DNA from: Paracoccus sanguinis
Lineage (GTDB): Bacteria; Pseudomonadota; Alphaproteobacteria; Rhodobacterales; Rhodobacteraceae
Assembly: GCF_900106665.1 (NCBI RefSeq)
Contig: NZ_FNNA01000007.1
Coordinates: 50,813-114,812, forward strand
Direction: 5' to 3'
Length of the DNA: 64,000 nucleotides
Every line of letters starts with the position of its first letter. Positions within the stretch are counted from its first letter, which is position 1. Both the position numbers and the translations under genes were made by a program. The notes under the pieces are model-generated. The model did not search any database and was not told the origin of the DNA. It saw only the letters and a list, made by a program, of their open reading frames with translations. Shown here one piece after another: positions 1 through 10,722 of this stretch.

Positions 1-1
1 G

Positions 2-310
2 GCGGCGGGGCGGCTGCCCGGGCGCTGCGCGCCCGAGGCGGTGCTGGGCGGGGCGGTGCTGCGCCACCAGCCCGAAGGCGAGGGCCCGGACATCGCCGGG
101 CATTTCCACCCGGTCCTGCGGCTGGCCGGCGCCCGTCGCCGTGCGCTGCTGGTCGGCCCCGATCACATGATCCTGCCGGCGTTCGGCGCCTACACCGGGG
201 GCCTCGACGCAGCCGACCCGGCGCTGCGGGCCTGGGTGGCCGAGGGCTTTGCCGTGGCCTGCGTCCACCGCGCCCTGCCGGTGCCGCTGCCGCGCCGGAT
301 GAGCGCCTGA
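2..310 (+). CDS. pdeM: PdeM-like ligase-associated metallophosphoesterase, 3' part
   Basis: Only the C-terminal ~102 residues are in the window; the reading frame is open from base 2 to the TGA at 308-310 and the start lies upstream. The segment carries GHFHPVLRL, the last metal-ligand motif of calcineurin-like phosphoesterases, followed by a hydrophobic strand and the signature LPAFGAYTGGL, typical of the C-terminus of PdeM. Members of this family usually sit beside an ATP-dependent DNA ligase, an Lhr-like helicase and a ligase-associated exonuclease and are predicted to act in DNA repair. Those partners would be upstream of the window and cannot be checked. The family assignment is from recalled motifs; the enzymatic substrate is not known from sequence. 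Confidence 0.75.
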   Translation, partial: AAGRLPGRCAPEAVLGGAVLRHQPEGEGPDIAGHFHPVLRLAGARRRALLVGPDHMILPAFGAYTGGLDAADPALRAWVAEGFAVACVHRALPVPLPRRMSA

Positions 311-325
311 CGGCTCATGCGAAAA

Positions 326-349
326 GGCCGCCGGCTCACGCCGACGGCC
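326..349. terminator. bidirectional intrinsic terminator
   Basis: A 10-bp stem (GGCCGCCGGC / GCCGACGGCC, one mismatch) closes a TCAC loop. On the minus strand it is followed by TTTTC and on the plus strand by CTTTG. It lies between two convergent genes and can end both the pdeM-like transcript and the outer-membrane protein transcript. Confidence 0.75.
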
Positions 350-370
350 CTTTGTGCAATGCGGGCGACC

Positions 371-1060
371 TCAGAACTTGAAGTTCAGGCCCAGCTTGAC
401 GTTCGAGTGCTCGGGCGTCGCCTTCGAGATGACGCCGCCGCCCAGGTCCACCGTGGTCTTGCCGAAGTTCGAGTACTCGTACTCACCGGTGACCGAGATC
501 CGGTCGGTGATCATCTTTTCTGCCCCGAGGCCCAGCACATAGCCGTCGGCGTCATAGTCGATGTCGGTGCCGTTGTAGTTGTAGGTGAAATCACCCGTCT
601 GCCACCCGGCGATGCCGTAGACGAGCGTGTCGGGACGCGCGAGGTAGCCGGTCTTCAGCTTGACCGCGAAGAGGTTGTTCACCTTCGACTCGAACGAGCC
701 GCCGGCGCCGAAGTCGAAGCCGTCCTTGATGTCGCCGGCGGTGTACGACAGTTCCGGCCCCACCACCCAGTTGTTGCGCTGCCAGCGATAGCCGGCGCGC
801 AGCGACAGGTTCACACCCGACAGCTCGGCGGTGCCGATCGAATCGTCAAGCCCGGCGCCGCGGCGGCCGATCCGGTCGTCGCCGTTGAACGCATACCCGA
901 GCGCCACACCGGCATAGCCGCCCTGCCAGGCCGGCGCAGGGGCCGGGGTGACGGCGACGACCGGCTCGACCTCGACCACGGGGGCGGCGAAACCGCCCGC
1001 CTGCGCGGCGCCGGTGGCGAGAAGGGCAAACCCGGTGACGAGGGGAAGGGCGTGGCGCAT
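371..1060 (-). CDS. outer-membrane beta-barrel protein (opacity/OmpA-like 8-strand type)
   Basis: A 229-residue protein. It begins with a Sec signal peptide (MRHALPLVTGFALLATGAAQA) and a proline/alanine/valine-rich linker. The rest alternates polar and hydrophobic residues with many Gly and Tyr (AGYRW, GPELSYTAG, KTGYLA, GIAGWQ, TGEYEYSNFG) and ends in KLGLNFKF; a terminal Phe is the usual barrel-assembly signal. Length and pattern fit a small 8-stranded barrel of the outer-membrane beta-barrel domain family found in Rhizobiales and Rhodobacterales. The start at 1060 is chosen because AGGAG lies 6 nt upstream; a longer in-frame extension lacks a ribosome site and would bury the signal peptide. 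Function is probably structural or adhesion-related; no specific ligand can be inferred. Confidence 0.85.
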   Translation of the reverse strand: MRHALPLVTGFALLATGAAQAGGFAAPVVEVEPVVAVTPAPAPAWQGGYAGVALGYAFNGDDRIGRRGAGLDDSIGTAELSGVNLSLRAGYRWQRNNWVVGPELSYTAGDIKDGFDFGAGGSFESKVNNLFAVKLKTGYLARPDTLVYGIAGWQTGDFTYNYNGTDIDYDADGYVLGLGAEKMITDRISVTGEYEYSNFGKTTVDLGGGVISKATPEHSNVKLGLNFKF

Positions 1061-1172
1061 GGTCGACTCCTGAAACTGACAGCAGAGATCCGGGATCGCT
1101 GCGATGGTCGTAAACACCCCATGCCATACATCCCCCCGATTCTGAAGGGAGCGACGGCGCGGGACACGAACT

Positions 1173-1181
1173 TGTGGATAA
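1173..1181 (-). other. single perfect DnaA-box match upstream of the outer-membrane protein gene
   Basis: TGTGGATAA here is the reverse complement of the consensus DnaA box TTATCCACA. It lies in the 258-bp spacer between gyrB and the outer-membrane protein gene. I see no cluster of further boxes, so it is a possible DnaA regulatory site at most and not evidence for an origin. Confidence 0.3.
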
Positions 1182-1264
1182 CGCCGCATAGATGGCGCGG
1201 TTTCGGATTACACGATCAGCGGCTGCGGAAACAGCGCGCCGTTGCTAAAATGCAACCGGTCGGC

Positions 1265-1286
1265 GCCGTCCGACGTGGGGGACGGC
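1265..1286 (-). terminator. hairpin after gyrB, no clear T-tract
   Basis: A perfect 7-bp stem (GCCGTCC / GGACGGC) with an 8-nt loop lies 33 bp past the gyrB stop codon. It is not followed by a T-run, though CATTTTAGC lies a little further on, so it may be a weak or Rho-assisted terminator. A second small inverted repeat (GTTGC TAAAAT GCAAC, 1241-1256) follows it. Confidence 0.4.
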
Positions 1287-1318
1287 CGCCTGCGTCCCGC
1301 CCAGCCCCCGACGCGCCG

Positions 1319-3815
<2,497 letters not shown>

Positions 3816-3930
3816 GCAATGACACAGGATTTGGTGGGCTTCTGCCCACGCGCCCCCCATCCGTCCGGCGTCACGGCGCCGTCCGGTCGGGGTGTCGACG
3901 GCGGCAGGCGCGCGCCACCCCGCGCCGCGC

Positions 3931-4728
3931 TCAGTCCCGCAGGAACCGCCGCAGCACCCGTTCGAGCTTCTCCGCCCCGATCGGGGCCATCTGCTTGGTG
4001 TGGTCGTGGCTGATCCGCTCGGTCGAGAGCCCCGCCCCCATGTTGGTGATCACCGACACTGCCGCGCAGCGCAGGCCGAGGAAGCGGCCGAGGATGATTT
4101 CGGGCACCGTGGACATCCCCACCGCGTCGGCGCCGAGGACGCGGGCGGCGCGGATCTCCGCCGGCGTCTCGAACGACGGGCCCGAGAACCAGGCATAGAC
4201 CCCCTCGGGCAGCGCCACCCCCTCGGCCGCGGCGGCGGCGCGCAGGTCGGCGCGGATGCCGGGGTCGTGGGCGTCGGTCAGGGGGACGAAGCGGCGCTCG
4301 TCGCGCTCTCCGATCAGCGGGTTGGTCCCGGCAAAGGCGATGTGGTCCGAGAGCAGCATCAATTCGCCCGGCGGAATGTCCTCGCGCAGGCTGCCGGCGG
4401 CGTTGGTCAGGATCAGCCGGTCGCAGCCGAGTTCGGCCAGCAGCTCCAGCGGCAGCCGCATCGCGTCGGGGCGCCCGGTCTCGTAGTAATGCGACCGGCC
4501 GCCGAACACCGCCACCCGCCGCCCCTCGAGTTGGCCGAGGTAAAGCTGCGGGACGTGCCCCGAGACCCCCGCATGGGGAAACCCGTCGAGGTCGGCATAG
4601 GGGATCGCCACCCCCTCGACCATGCCGCCGAGGTGGCCCAGCCCCGAGCCCAGCACCAGCCCATAGGCCGGCGGCTCGGACCCGGCGCGGTCGCGGACGA
4701 GGCGCGCCAGCTCAGCGCTCTTTGACAT
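3931..4728 (-). CDS. punA: purine nucleoside phosphorylase (PNP/XapA family)
   Basis: A 265-residue trimeric-type PNP that splits purine (deoxy)nucleosides with phosphate into base and (deoxy)ribose-1-phosphate. Diagnostic motifs in order are GLVLGSGLG (phosphate loop, ~23-31), GRSHYYE, LTNAAGSL, GPSFETPAEIRA and GADAVGMSTVPE, then SVITNMGAG and a final histidine in ISHDH. The start at 4728 is preceded by GGAGG 8 nt upstream; an upstream in-frame extension lacks such a site. The gene overlaps the end of the preceding permease by 17 bp and is the last gene of the nucleoside ABC importer operon, which implies that imported purine nucleosides are immediately phosphorolysed for salvage. Exact specificity (inosine/guanosine versus xanthosine) is not readable from sequence. 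Confidence 0.95.
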   Translation of the reverse strand: MSKSAELARLVRDRAGSEPPAYGLVLGSGLGHLGGMVEGVAIPYADLDGFPHAGVSGHVPQLYLGQLEGRRVAVFGGRSHYYETGRPDAMRLPLELLAELGCDRLILTNAAGSLREDIPPGELMLLSDHIAFAGTNPLIGERDERRFVPLTDAHDPGIRADLRAAAAAEGVALPEGVYAWFSGPSFETPAEIRAARVLGADAVGMSTVPEIILGRFLGLRCAAVSVITNMGAGLSTERISHDHTKQMAPIGAEKLERVLRRFLRD

Positions 4729-5677
4729 AGGGCTCTCCTCCGGCACGGGGGGGCGTGGCGCGGCCGATGAACCCCGCAAGGATCACGACGGTCAGGATAT
4801 AGGGCAGCGCCTGCATGAACATGGACGGGACAGTGACCGGCCCGAGGTCGATCTCGGGATAGCGGTTGGCCACCGCCTCCATCAGCCCGAAGAGGAAGGT
4901 GGCGCCGAGCGCCCGCCACGGCCGCCAGTTGGCGAAGATCAGCGCGGCAAGCGCGATGTAGCCGCGCCCGGCGGTCATCTCCTTGACGAACCCGGCCGAG
5001 AGCCCGGCGGCGAGATAGGCCCCCGCGAGGCCGCACAGCGCCCCGGTGATCAGCACCGCCGTCCAGCGCAGCCGCACGACCGAGACGCCGGCGGTATCGA
5101 CCGACGCCGGGTTGTCGCCCACCGCGCGCAGCCGCAGCCCGAAGCGCGTGCGGTAGAGCAGCCACCACGTCGCCGGCACCAGCGCCAGGGCCACATAGAC
5201 GAGCAGCGTGTGCCCCGAGACGACCTCGGCGTAGAACGGCCCCAGCACCGGCACGCCGCGCAGCGCCTCGGCGAAGGGCAGGGTGATCGGCTGGAACCGC
5301 GCCCCGGCCTCGAGCGAGGGGGTGCGCCCGCCGAGCCCGAACCAGCTCTGCCCCAGAAGCACCGTCAGCCCCGAGGCGAGGAAGTTGATCGCCACGCCCG
5401 AGATCAGCTGGTTGCCGCGAAAGGTGATCGCCGTCGCCCCGTGGATCAGCGCCAGCGCCCCCGAGGCCACGATTGCCGCCCCGAGCACCAGCCACAGGTT
5501 GCCGGTCATCGCCCCCGCCGCGCCCGCCGCGAAGGCCGCGATCAGCATCTTGCCTTCCAGCCCGATGTCGAAGATCCCCGAGCGTTCCGAGAACAGCCCC
5601 GCGAGGCAGGCGAGCAGCAGCGGCGTCATCAGCCGCACCGCGCTGTCGAGGATCTGCAGGACGGTCGCGTAGTCCAT
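4712..5677 (-). CDS. ABC transporter permease, nucleoside type (second permease)
   Basis: A 321-residue integral membrane protein of the BPD_transp_2 family used by BMP/PnrA-type nucleoside importers. It is strongly hydrophobic with about 8-10 membrane segments and carries the conserved ERSGIFDIGLEGKMLIAAF and GNQLISGVAINFLASGL stretches and the cytoplasmic coupling region LRAVGDNPASVDTAGVSV. The ATG overlaps the stop of the first permease (TGATG), indicating translational coupling. It likely forms a heterodimer with the upstream permease. Confidence 0.95.
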   Translation of the reverse strand: MDYATVLQILDSAVRLMTPLLLACLAGLFSERSGIFDIGLEGKMLIAAFAAGAAGAMTGNLWLVLGAAIVASGALALIHGATAITFRGNQLISGVAINFLASGLTVLLGQSWFGLGGRTPSLEAGARFQPITLPFAEALRGVPVLGPFYAEVVSGHTLLVYVALALVPATWWLLYRTRFGLRLRAVGDNPASVDTAGVSVVRLRWTAVLITGALCGLAGAYLAAGLSAGFVKEMTAGRGYIALAALIFANWRPWRALGATFLFGLMEAVANRYPEIDLGPVTVPSMFMQALPYILTVVILAGFIGRATPPRAGGEPYVKER

Positions 5678-6771
5678 CACCCGCGCCCCCCCGACCGTCC
5701 GGCGAACAGCCGCTCGAGCGGCATCCGCACCATGTTGTCGAGCGCGCCGGTGAACAGGATCACCAGCGCCTGGATCGCCACGATCAGCTCGCGCGGGATG
5801 TTCGAGAACAGCGCGAGCTCGCCCCCGCCCTGGTAGAGGAACCCGAACAGCAGCGCCGAGAGCAGGATGCCGAGCGGATGGTTGCGCCCCATCAGCGCCA
5901 CGGCGATGCCGATGAAGCCCGCGCCCTCGACGTTGTTCAGGACCAGCCGCCCGGCCTCGCCCATGACGTTGTTGATCGTCATCAGCCCGGCCAGCGCGCC
6001 CGAGATCAGCATGGCGATCACGGTGATCCGCACCGGCGAGATGCCCGCATAGCGCGCCGCCCGCTCGGACTTGCCGAAGGCGCGGATCTCGTAGCCGAGC
6101 GGGGTGCGCCAGATTAGCACCCAGACGAGGACGCAGGCGGCGACGGCGATCAGAAAGGTGATGTTGGCGGGCGTCGAGCGGCCCCAGCTCATCCCCACGG
6201 CGGCGGCCATGTCGCTCAGCGTCGGCAGGGTGGTGCCAGCGGGAAACCGCGCCGTCGCCGGGTCCATGCTGCCCGCCGGGCGCATGACGTTGACGAGCAG
6301 CCAGTTCAACAGCGCCGCGGCGATGAAGTTGAACATGATCGTGGTGATGACGACGTGGCTGCCCCGCTTGGCCTGCAGCCACGCCGGGATGAACGCCCAG
6401 GCCGCGCCGAAGAGCGCCGCCCCCACCATCGCCGCGGGCAGCGCCAGCGCCCAGTGCGGCCAGGGCAGCGACAGGCACACCAGCGCGACCCCGAGGCCAC
6501 CCAGCGTCGCCTGCCCCTCGGCGCCGATGTTGAACAGCCCCGCGTGCGCCGCCACCGCCACCGCGAGCCCGGTGAAGATGAAGTTCGTCGCGTAATAGAG
6601 CGTGTAGCCCCAGCCGTAGGACGACCCGAGGGCGCCGGTGACCATCGTCCGAAGCGCCTCCCACGGGTCCTGGCCGATGGCGAGGATCACCAGCGCCGAC
6701 AGCCCGAAGGCCAGCGCCAGAGAAATCAGCGGGGTGAGGATCAGGTCGGCCCAGCGGGGCAGGCGGGTCAT
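5677..6771 (-). CDS. ABC transporter permease, nucleoside type (first permease)
   Basis: A 364-residue membrane protein of the same family as the next gene. It has about ten hydrophobic segments, the conserved AHAGLFNIGAEGQATLGGL region, FNFIAAALLNWLL, and the coupling motif IRAFGKSERAARYAGI. It starts inside the end of the ATPase gene (ATGA overlap, 6768-6771) and ends in a TGATG overlap with the second permease. With the ATPase and the BMP-type binding protein it forms a complete importer, probably for purine nucleosides given the phosphorylase at the operon end. Confidence 0.95.
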   Translation of the reverse strand: MTRLPRWADLILTPLISLALAFGLSALVILAIGQDPWEALRTMVTGALGSSYGWGYTLYYATNFIFTGLAVAVAAHAGLFNIGAEGQATLGGLGVALVCLSLPWPHWALALPAAMVGAALFGAAWAFIPAWLQAKRGSHVVITTIMFNFIAAALLNWLLVNVMRPAGSMDPATARFPAGTTLPTLSDMAAAVGMSWGRSTPANITFLIAVAACVLVWVLIWRTPLGYEIRAFGKSERAARYAGISPVRITVIAMLISGALAGLMTINNVMGEAGRLVLNNVEGAGFIGIAVALMGRNHPLGILLSALLFGFLYQGGGELALFSNIPRELIVAIQALVILFTGALDNMVRMPLERLFAGRSGGRG

Positions 6772-8450
6772 GAGATCACCTTGAGCGGTTCGCCGGCAGC
6801 GGCGGGGGCGGTCGCGGGCGTGATCCCCTCATCGGCCCGGTGCGTGGCCGGGTCCACCCCCGCCATGAGCAGCCCCAGTTCCCCCGCGGTCGTCCGGTCG
6901 GGCAGGCGTTCGCCCATGATCCGGCCGTCGAACATCACCGCGATGCGGTCAGAGAGGCCAAGGATCTCGTCCAGCTCGACCGAGACGAGCAGGATCGCCG
7001 CGCCCGCGTCGCGCATCTCGATCAGGCGGCGATGGATGAACTCGATGGCGCCGATGTCCACGCCCCGCGTCGGCTGGCCGACGAGCAGCAGCGACGGGCG
7101 TTCCTCGATCTCGCGCGCGACCACGATCTTCTGCTGGTTCCCGCCCGAGAAGTTGCGCGCGGCGAGGTCGGGGTTCGGCGGGCGCACGTCGAAATGCTCG
7201 ATCAGGCAAGCGGCGCGGCTGCGGATCGCCTCGCGGTCCATCAGCAGGCCGGACTGGTATTCGGGGTCGCGATGGTGGCCGAAGACGGTGTTCTCCCACG
7301 CGTCGAAGTCCATGATCAGCCCCTCGACCTGCCGGTCCTCGGGGATGTTGCCGACGCCCGCGCGCCGGCGCGCCGCCGCATCCGCGCCGGTCAGGGGCAG
7401 CCCCGCGCCGTTCAGCCGCGCCGCCCCCTCGATCCGGGCGCCCGGCTCGGGGTAGCCGCCGAGGATCTCCATCAGCTGCGTCTGGCCGTTGCCGCTGACC
7501 CCGGCGATGCCGAGGATCTCGCCCGCCCGCACCGTCAGGTCGATGCCGCGCAGCCGCTCGACCCCGTGCCGGTCGCGCATCCTGAGGCCGCTGATCTCGA
7601 GCACCGGGGCCCCCGGCCGGGCCGGGGTCTTGTCCACCCTGAGCAGCACCTTGCGCCCGACCATCAGCTCGGCCAGCTGCTCGGGCGAGGTCTCGGCCGT
7701 GCGCACCGTCGCCACCATCTCGCCGCGCCGCATGACGCTGACGTTGTCGGTGATCTCCATGATCTCGCGCAGCTTGTGGGTGATCAGGATGATCGTCTTG
7801 CCCTCGTCCCTGAGCCCGCGAAGGATGCGGAACAGGTGATCGGCCTCGGCCGGGGTCAGCACGCCCGTCGGCTCGTCGAGGATCAGGATGTCGGCCTGGC
7901 GGTACAGCGCCTTGAGGATTTCCACCCGCTGCTGGTGGCCGACCGACAGCGTCTCGACCACCGCATCGGGATCGACCTGCATCTCGTATTCGGCCGCGAG
8001 CCGCCGCAGTTCCTTGCGCGCCCGGCTGAGCGAGGGGGCGAGCAACGCGCTGTCCTCGGCCCCGAGGATGACGTTCTCGACCACGGTCATGTTCGGGACC
8101 AGCTTGAAATGCTGGAACACCATGCCGATCCCGGCGCGGATCGCGGACTGGCTGTCGGTGATCCCCGCGTCGCGCCCGCCGATCAGGATCGCGCCGGCGT
8201 CCGGGCGGTAGAAGCCGTAGAGGATCGACATCAGCGTCGACTTGCCGGCGCCGTTCTCGCCCACGATGCCGTGGATCGTGCCGCGCGGGACGACCATCGA
8301 GATGTCGCGGTTGGCCTGCACCGGCCCGAAGGATTTCGAGATCCCGCGCAGCTCGATGGCGGGCGGGGTGCCGGGGGCGGCCGCGCGCCCCCGGTCGGTC
8401 GGCAGGGCGGGGCCGCGATCGGGCCCCGCCTCGGGTTGGGTCGGCGTCAC
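6768..8450 (-). CDS. ABC transporter ATP-binding protein, tandem NBD (nucleoside/sugar type)
   Basis: A 560-residue protein with two fused nucleotide-binding domains, the layout of RbsA/XylG- and nucleoside-type importers. NBD1 (~30-270) is canonical: Walker A GENGAGKST, signature LSVGHQQR, Walker B ILILDEPTGVL and the H-loop ITHK. NBD2 (~280-530) is degenerate: Walker A reads GVSGNGQTQ and Walker B reads LLLVGQPTRGVD, with no DE pair, while the signature FSGGNQQK is intact. One degenerate site is common in this family. The predicted start is a GTG directly abutting the TAA of the binding-protein gene (0-bp gap) with only a weak ribosome site, so a slightly downstream start is possible. The first ~30 residues are Pro/Ala-rich and unconserved. 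Confidence 0.95.
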   Translation of the reverse strand: MTPTQPEAGPDRGPALPTDRGRAAAPGTPPAIELRGISKSFGPVQANRDISMVVPRGTIHGIVGENGAGKSTLMSILYGFYRPDAGAILIGGRDAGITDSQSAIRAGIGMVFQHFKLVPNMTVVENVILGAEDSALLAPSLSRARKELRRLAAEYEMQVDPDAVVETLSVGHQQRVEILKALYRQADILILDEPTGVLTPAEADHLFRILRGLRDEGKTIILITHKLREIMEITDNVSVMRRGEMVATVRTAETSPEQLAELMVGRKVLLRVDKTPARPGAPVLEISGLRMRDRHGVERLRGIDLTVRAGEILGIAGVSGNGQTQLMEILGGYPEPGARIEGAARLNGAGLPLTGADAAARRRAGVGNIPEDRQVEGLIMDFDAWENTVFGHHRDPEYQSGLLMDREAIRSRAACLIEHFDVRPPNPDLAARNFSGGNQQKIVVAREIEERPSLLLVGQPTRGVDIGAIEFIHRRLIEMRDAGAAILLVSVELDEILGLSDRIAVMFDGRIMGERLPDRTTAGELGLLMAGVDPATHRADEGITPATAPAAAGEPLKVIS

Positions 8451-9440
8451 TTACTGGACCGGGCAGGCGTTGTCCGTCATGTAGTCGTGGACCTTGATCT
8501 CGCCCGAGGCGATCTTGGCCGAGGCCTCGTCGATGGCCTTGGTGATCTCGTCGGTCATCAGCGGCTTGTTGTTGTCGTCCATGGCGAGGCTGACGCCCCC
8601 CGACTTGAGGTCCATGACCTTGGTGCCCGGCTCGACCGCGGTGCCGGCCTTGAACGCCTCGTAGACCGAGTTGTCGACGCCCTTCACCACCGAGGTCAGC
8701 ACCTTGCCCGGGTGCAGGTGGTTCTGGTTCGAATCGACCCCGATGGACAGGATCCCCTCGTCGGCCGCGGCCTGCAGCACGCCGATGCCCGTCCCGCCGG
8801 CGGCGGCATAGATCACGTCCGCGCCCTGCGCCTTCTGCGCGCGGGCAAGCTCGCCGCCCTTCACCGGGTCGTTCCAGGCGGCGGGGGTGGTGCCGGTCAT
8901 GTTCTGGATCACCTTGGCGTCGGGGTTCGTCGCCTTGACGCCCTGCACATAGCCGCAGGCAAACTTGCGGATCAGCGGCACGTCCATCCCGCCGATGAAG
9001 CCGACCGTCCCGGACTTCGAGGCTTTCGTCGCCGCGATCCCGGCCAGATAGCTGCCCTCGCCCTCGTTGAAGACGACCGACTGGACGTTCGGCGCCTCGA
9101 CCACGGTGTCGATGATGACGAAGCGGGTGTCGGGATAGTCGGGCGCGACCTTGGTCAGCACGTCGCCGAAGGCGAAGCCGGTCATCACGATCGGGTTCGC
9201 CCCGGTCTCGGCCAGCCGGCGCAGCGCCTGTTCGCGCTGGGCCTCGGACTGCATCTCGAGTTCCTTGTAGTTGCCGCCGGTCTCGGTCTTCCACTTCTCG
9301 GCGCCGTGATAGGCGGCCTCGTTGAAGGATTTGTCGAACTTGCCGCCAAGGTCGAAGATCAGCGCCGGATCGGCCGCGGCGGCGCCGCAGGTCAGCGCCA
9401 GCGCCGCGGCACCGGCCGCAAGACGGGTCATCAGGGTCAT
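8451..9440 (-). CDS. BMP/PnrA-family nucleoside-binding protein
   Basis: A 329-residue periplasmic substrate-binding protein of the BMP (basic membrane protein/PnrA) family, which binds purine nucleosides in characterised members. A Sec signal peptide (about residues 1-23, ending CGAAAADP) is followed by the family opening ALIFDLGGKFDKSFNEAAY. Other family features are GFAFGDVLTKVAPDYPD, VFNEGEGSYLAG and IGVDSNQNHLHPGKVLTS. There is no proper lipobox. GGGAG sits 8 nt before the ATG. As first gene of the operon it has a well-formed promoter (9469-9497) and is followed without a gap by the ATPase gene. Confidence 0.95.
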   Translation of the reverse strand: MTLMTRLAAGAAALALTCGAAAADPALIFDLGGKFDKSFNEAAYHGAEKWKTETGGNYKELEMQSEAQREQALRRLAETGANPIVMTGFAFGDVLTKVAPDYPDTRFVIIDTVVEAPNVQSVVFNEGEGSYLAGIAATKASKSGTVGFIGGMDVPLIRKFACGYVQGVKATNPDAKVIQNMTGTTPAAWNDPVKGGELARAQKAQGADVIYAAAGGTGIGVLQAAADEGILSIGVDSNQNHLHPGKVLTSVVKGVDNSVYEAFKAGTAVEPGTKVMDLKSGGVSLAMDDNNKPLMTDEITKAIDEASAKIASGEIKVHDYMTDNACPVQ

Positions 9441-9468
9441 GGTCAGCTCTCCCGTTGGTTTTGCGGGG

Positions 9469-9497
9469 ATTACAGGAAATGCGCCCGGCGGCGTCAA
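9469..9497 (-). promoter_or_regulatory. sigma-70-type promoter of the nucleoside ABC operon
   Basis: Minus strand TTGACG (9497-9492), a 17-bp spacer and TGTAAT (9474-9469). The BMP-family start codon is 28 bp downstream of the -10 box. This is one of the best promoter matches in the window. Confidence 0.65.
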
Positions 9498-9507
9498 TGA
9501 CAAACGC

Positions 9508-9540
9508 CGCGACAGGCCCGCGACAAGCCCGCGACAGGCC
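9508..9540. repeat. three tandem 11-bp repeats upstream of the nucleoside operon promoter
   Basis: CGCGACAGGCC occurs at 9508-9518 and 9530-9540, with CGCGACAAGCC between them at 9519-9529. The 11-bp phase places the copies on one face of the helix, immediately upstream of the -35 box and between two divergent operons. It could bind a regulator; no protein can be named. Confidence 0.6.
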
Positions 9541-9565
9541 CGCGGCGCGGCATTTCCCGAGGGCA

Positions 9566-9594
9566 TTGAACAGGGGCAGTCAATCCTGCTAACC
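9566..9594 (+). promoter_or_regulatory. candidate bio operon promoter
   Basis: TTGAAC (9566-9571) and CTAACC (9589-9594) are spaced by 17 bp, 33 bp before the bioB ATG. The -35 match is good and the -10 match weak; TGCTAA with 15-bp spacing is an alternative. Confidence 0.4.
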
Positions 9595-9598
9595 CGCC

Positions 9599-9620
9599 CC
9601 TGCAAACATATGTTGCGAGG
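9599..9620. promoter_or_regulatory. 22-bp imperfect palindrome overlapping the bioB ribosome site
   Basis: The layout is CCT, 3 nt, AACATATGTT (perfect 10-bp palindrome, 9605-9614), 3 nt, AGG. The right arm AGG is part of the bioB Shine-Dalgarno sequence (GAGG, 6 nt before ATG). It lies where a repressor operator would block the bio transcript. It does not match the BirA site (TTGTAACC...GGTTACAA) or the BioR box (TTATNNATAA) as I recall them. Confidence 0.4.
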
Positions 9621-9626
9621 CTACGG

Positions 9627-10718
9627 ATGAACGCCCCGACCGCCCCCTCCCTCACCGGCCGCCCGCACTGGACCCCCGAGGCCGCGCGCGAGATCTTCGA
9701 TCTGCCGTTCATGGAGCTGCTGTTCCGCGCCCAGACCGTGCACCGGGCGCATTTCGACCCGAACCGGATCCAGCTCAGCCGCCTGCTGTCGATCAAGACC
9801 GGCGGCTGCCCCGAGGATTGCAGCTATTGCAGCCAGTCCGCGCGGCATGATTCGGGCCTGTCGGCGTCGAAGCTGATGGAGGTGCAGCGGGTGATCGCCG
9901 AGGCCGCCCGCGCCAAGGCCGCCGGGGCCACGCGCTACTGCATGGGCGCCGCCTGGCGGTCGCCGAAAGAGCGCGACATGGCGCAGATCGTGGCCATGGT
10001 CGAGGGCGTGAAGGCGCTGGGGATGGAAACCTGCATGACGCTGGGAATGCTCGACAAATTCCAGGCGACGCGGCTCGCGGCGGCGGGGCTCGACTACTAC
10101 AACCACAACGTGGACACGTCCGAGGCGCATTATTCCAACGTGATCACGACCCGCAGCTACGCCGACCGGCTGGATACGCTGGCCGTGGTCCGCGACAGCG
10201 GGATCAAGGTCTGCTCGGGCGGCATCCTGGGCCTGGGCGAGGGGGCGCAGGACCGCGTGGACATGCTGGTGACGCTGGCGAACCTGCCCGAGCCGCCGGA
10301 TTCGGTGCCGCTGAACCTGCTGATCCCGATCCCCGGCACGCCGCTCGCCGACGCCCCGCCGGTCGATCCGATCGACTTCGTGCGCACCATCGCGCTGGCG
10401 CGGATCATGATGCCCGAGAGCCACGTCCGGCTGTCGGCCGGTCGCACCGAGATGTCCGACGAGATGCAGGCGCTGTGCTTCTTCGCCGGCGCGAACTCGA
10501 TCTTCGTGGGTGAGACGCTGCTGACGGCGGGCAACCCGGACGAGGACAAGGACATGAAACTGCTGGCGAAACTCGGGATGCAGCCGATGGTCGCGTGGGA
10601 GCACGCGCCCGCGGACGGCGCCGCCGCGCCGGCCCCCGCGGCGATCCCCGAGGGCGCGCCCGCGGCCTGTCCGATGCGCGCGGCCGCGGGCGAGACGCCG
10701 GTTCCGATGCTGCGCTGA
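9627..10718 (+). CDS. bioB: biotin synthase
   Basis: A 363-residue radical-SAM enzyme that inserts sulfur into dethiobiotin, the last step of biotin synthesis. The SAM cluster cysteines are C61, C65 and C68 ([11 protein letters not shown]). Other family marks are [34 protein letters not shown] and, late, [10 protein letters not shown], which contributes the arginine ligand of the 2Fe-2S cluster. The C-terminal ~35 residues are a Pro/Ala-rich tail that is probably disordered. It is the first gene of bioB-F-D-A; bioF begins 4 bp after its stop. Confidence 0.98.
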   Translation: MNAPTAPSLTGRPHWTPEAAREIFDLPFMELLFRAQTVHRAHFDPNRIQLSRLLSIKTGGCPEDCSYCSQSARHDSGLSASKLMEVQRVIAEAARAKAAGATRYCMGAAWRSPKERDMAQIVAMVEGVKALGMETCMTLGMLDKFQATRLAAAGLDYYNHNVDTSEAHYSNVITTRSYADRLDTLAVVRDSGIKVCSGGILGLGEGAQDRVDMLVTLANLPEPPDSVPLNLLIPIPGTPLADAPPVDPIDFVRTIALARIMMPESHVRLSAGRTEMSDEMQALCFFAGANSIFVGETLLTAGNPDEDKDMKLLAKLGMQPMVAWEHAPADGAAAPAPAAIPEGAPAACPMRAAAGETPVPMLR

Positions 10719-10722
10719 GCCG

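Noticed and set aside
1061..1318. Possible replication origin next to gyrB
   Set aside because: Only one perfect DnaA box, no box cluster, no AT-rich unwinding region and no dnaA or dnaN gene nearby.
4712..6664. A single 650-codon permease gene on the minus strand
   Set aside because: The first part is an out-of-frame reading of the first permease gene; the real second permease starts at 5677 in a TGATG overlap.
6768..8450. Loss of function in the nucleoside ABC ATPase because NBD2 lacks a proper Walker A and B
   Set aside because: One degenerate ATPase site is normal in this tandem-NBD family; NBD1 is complete.
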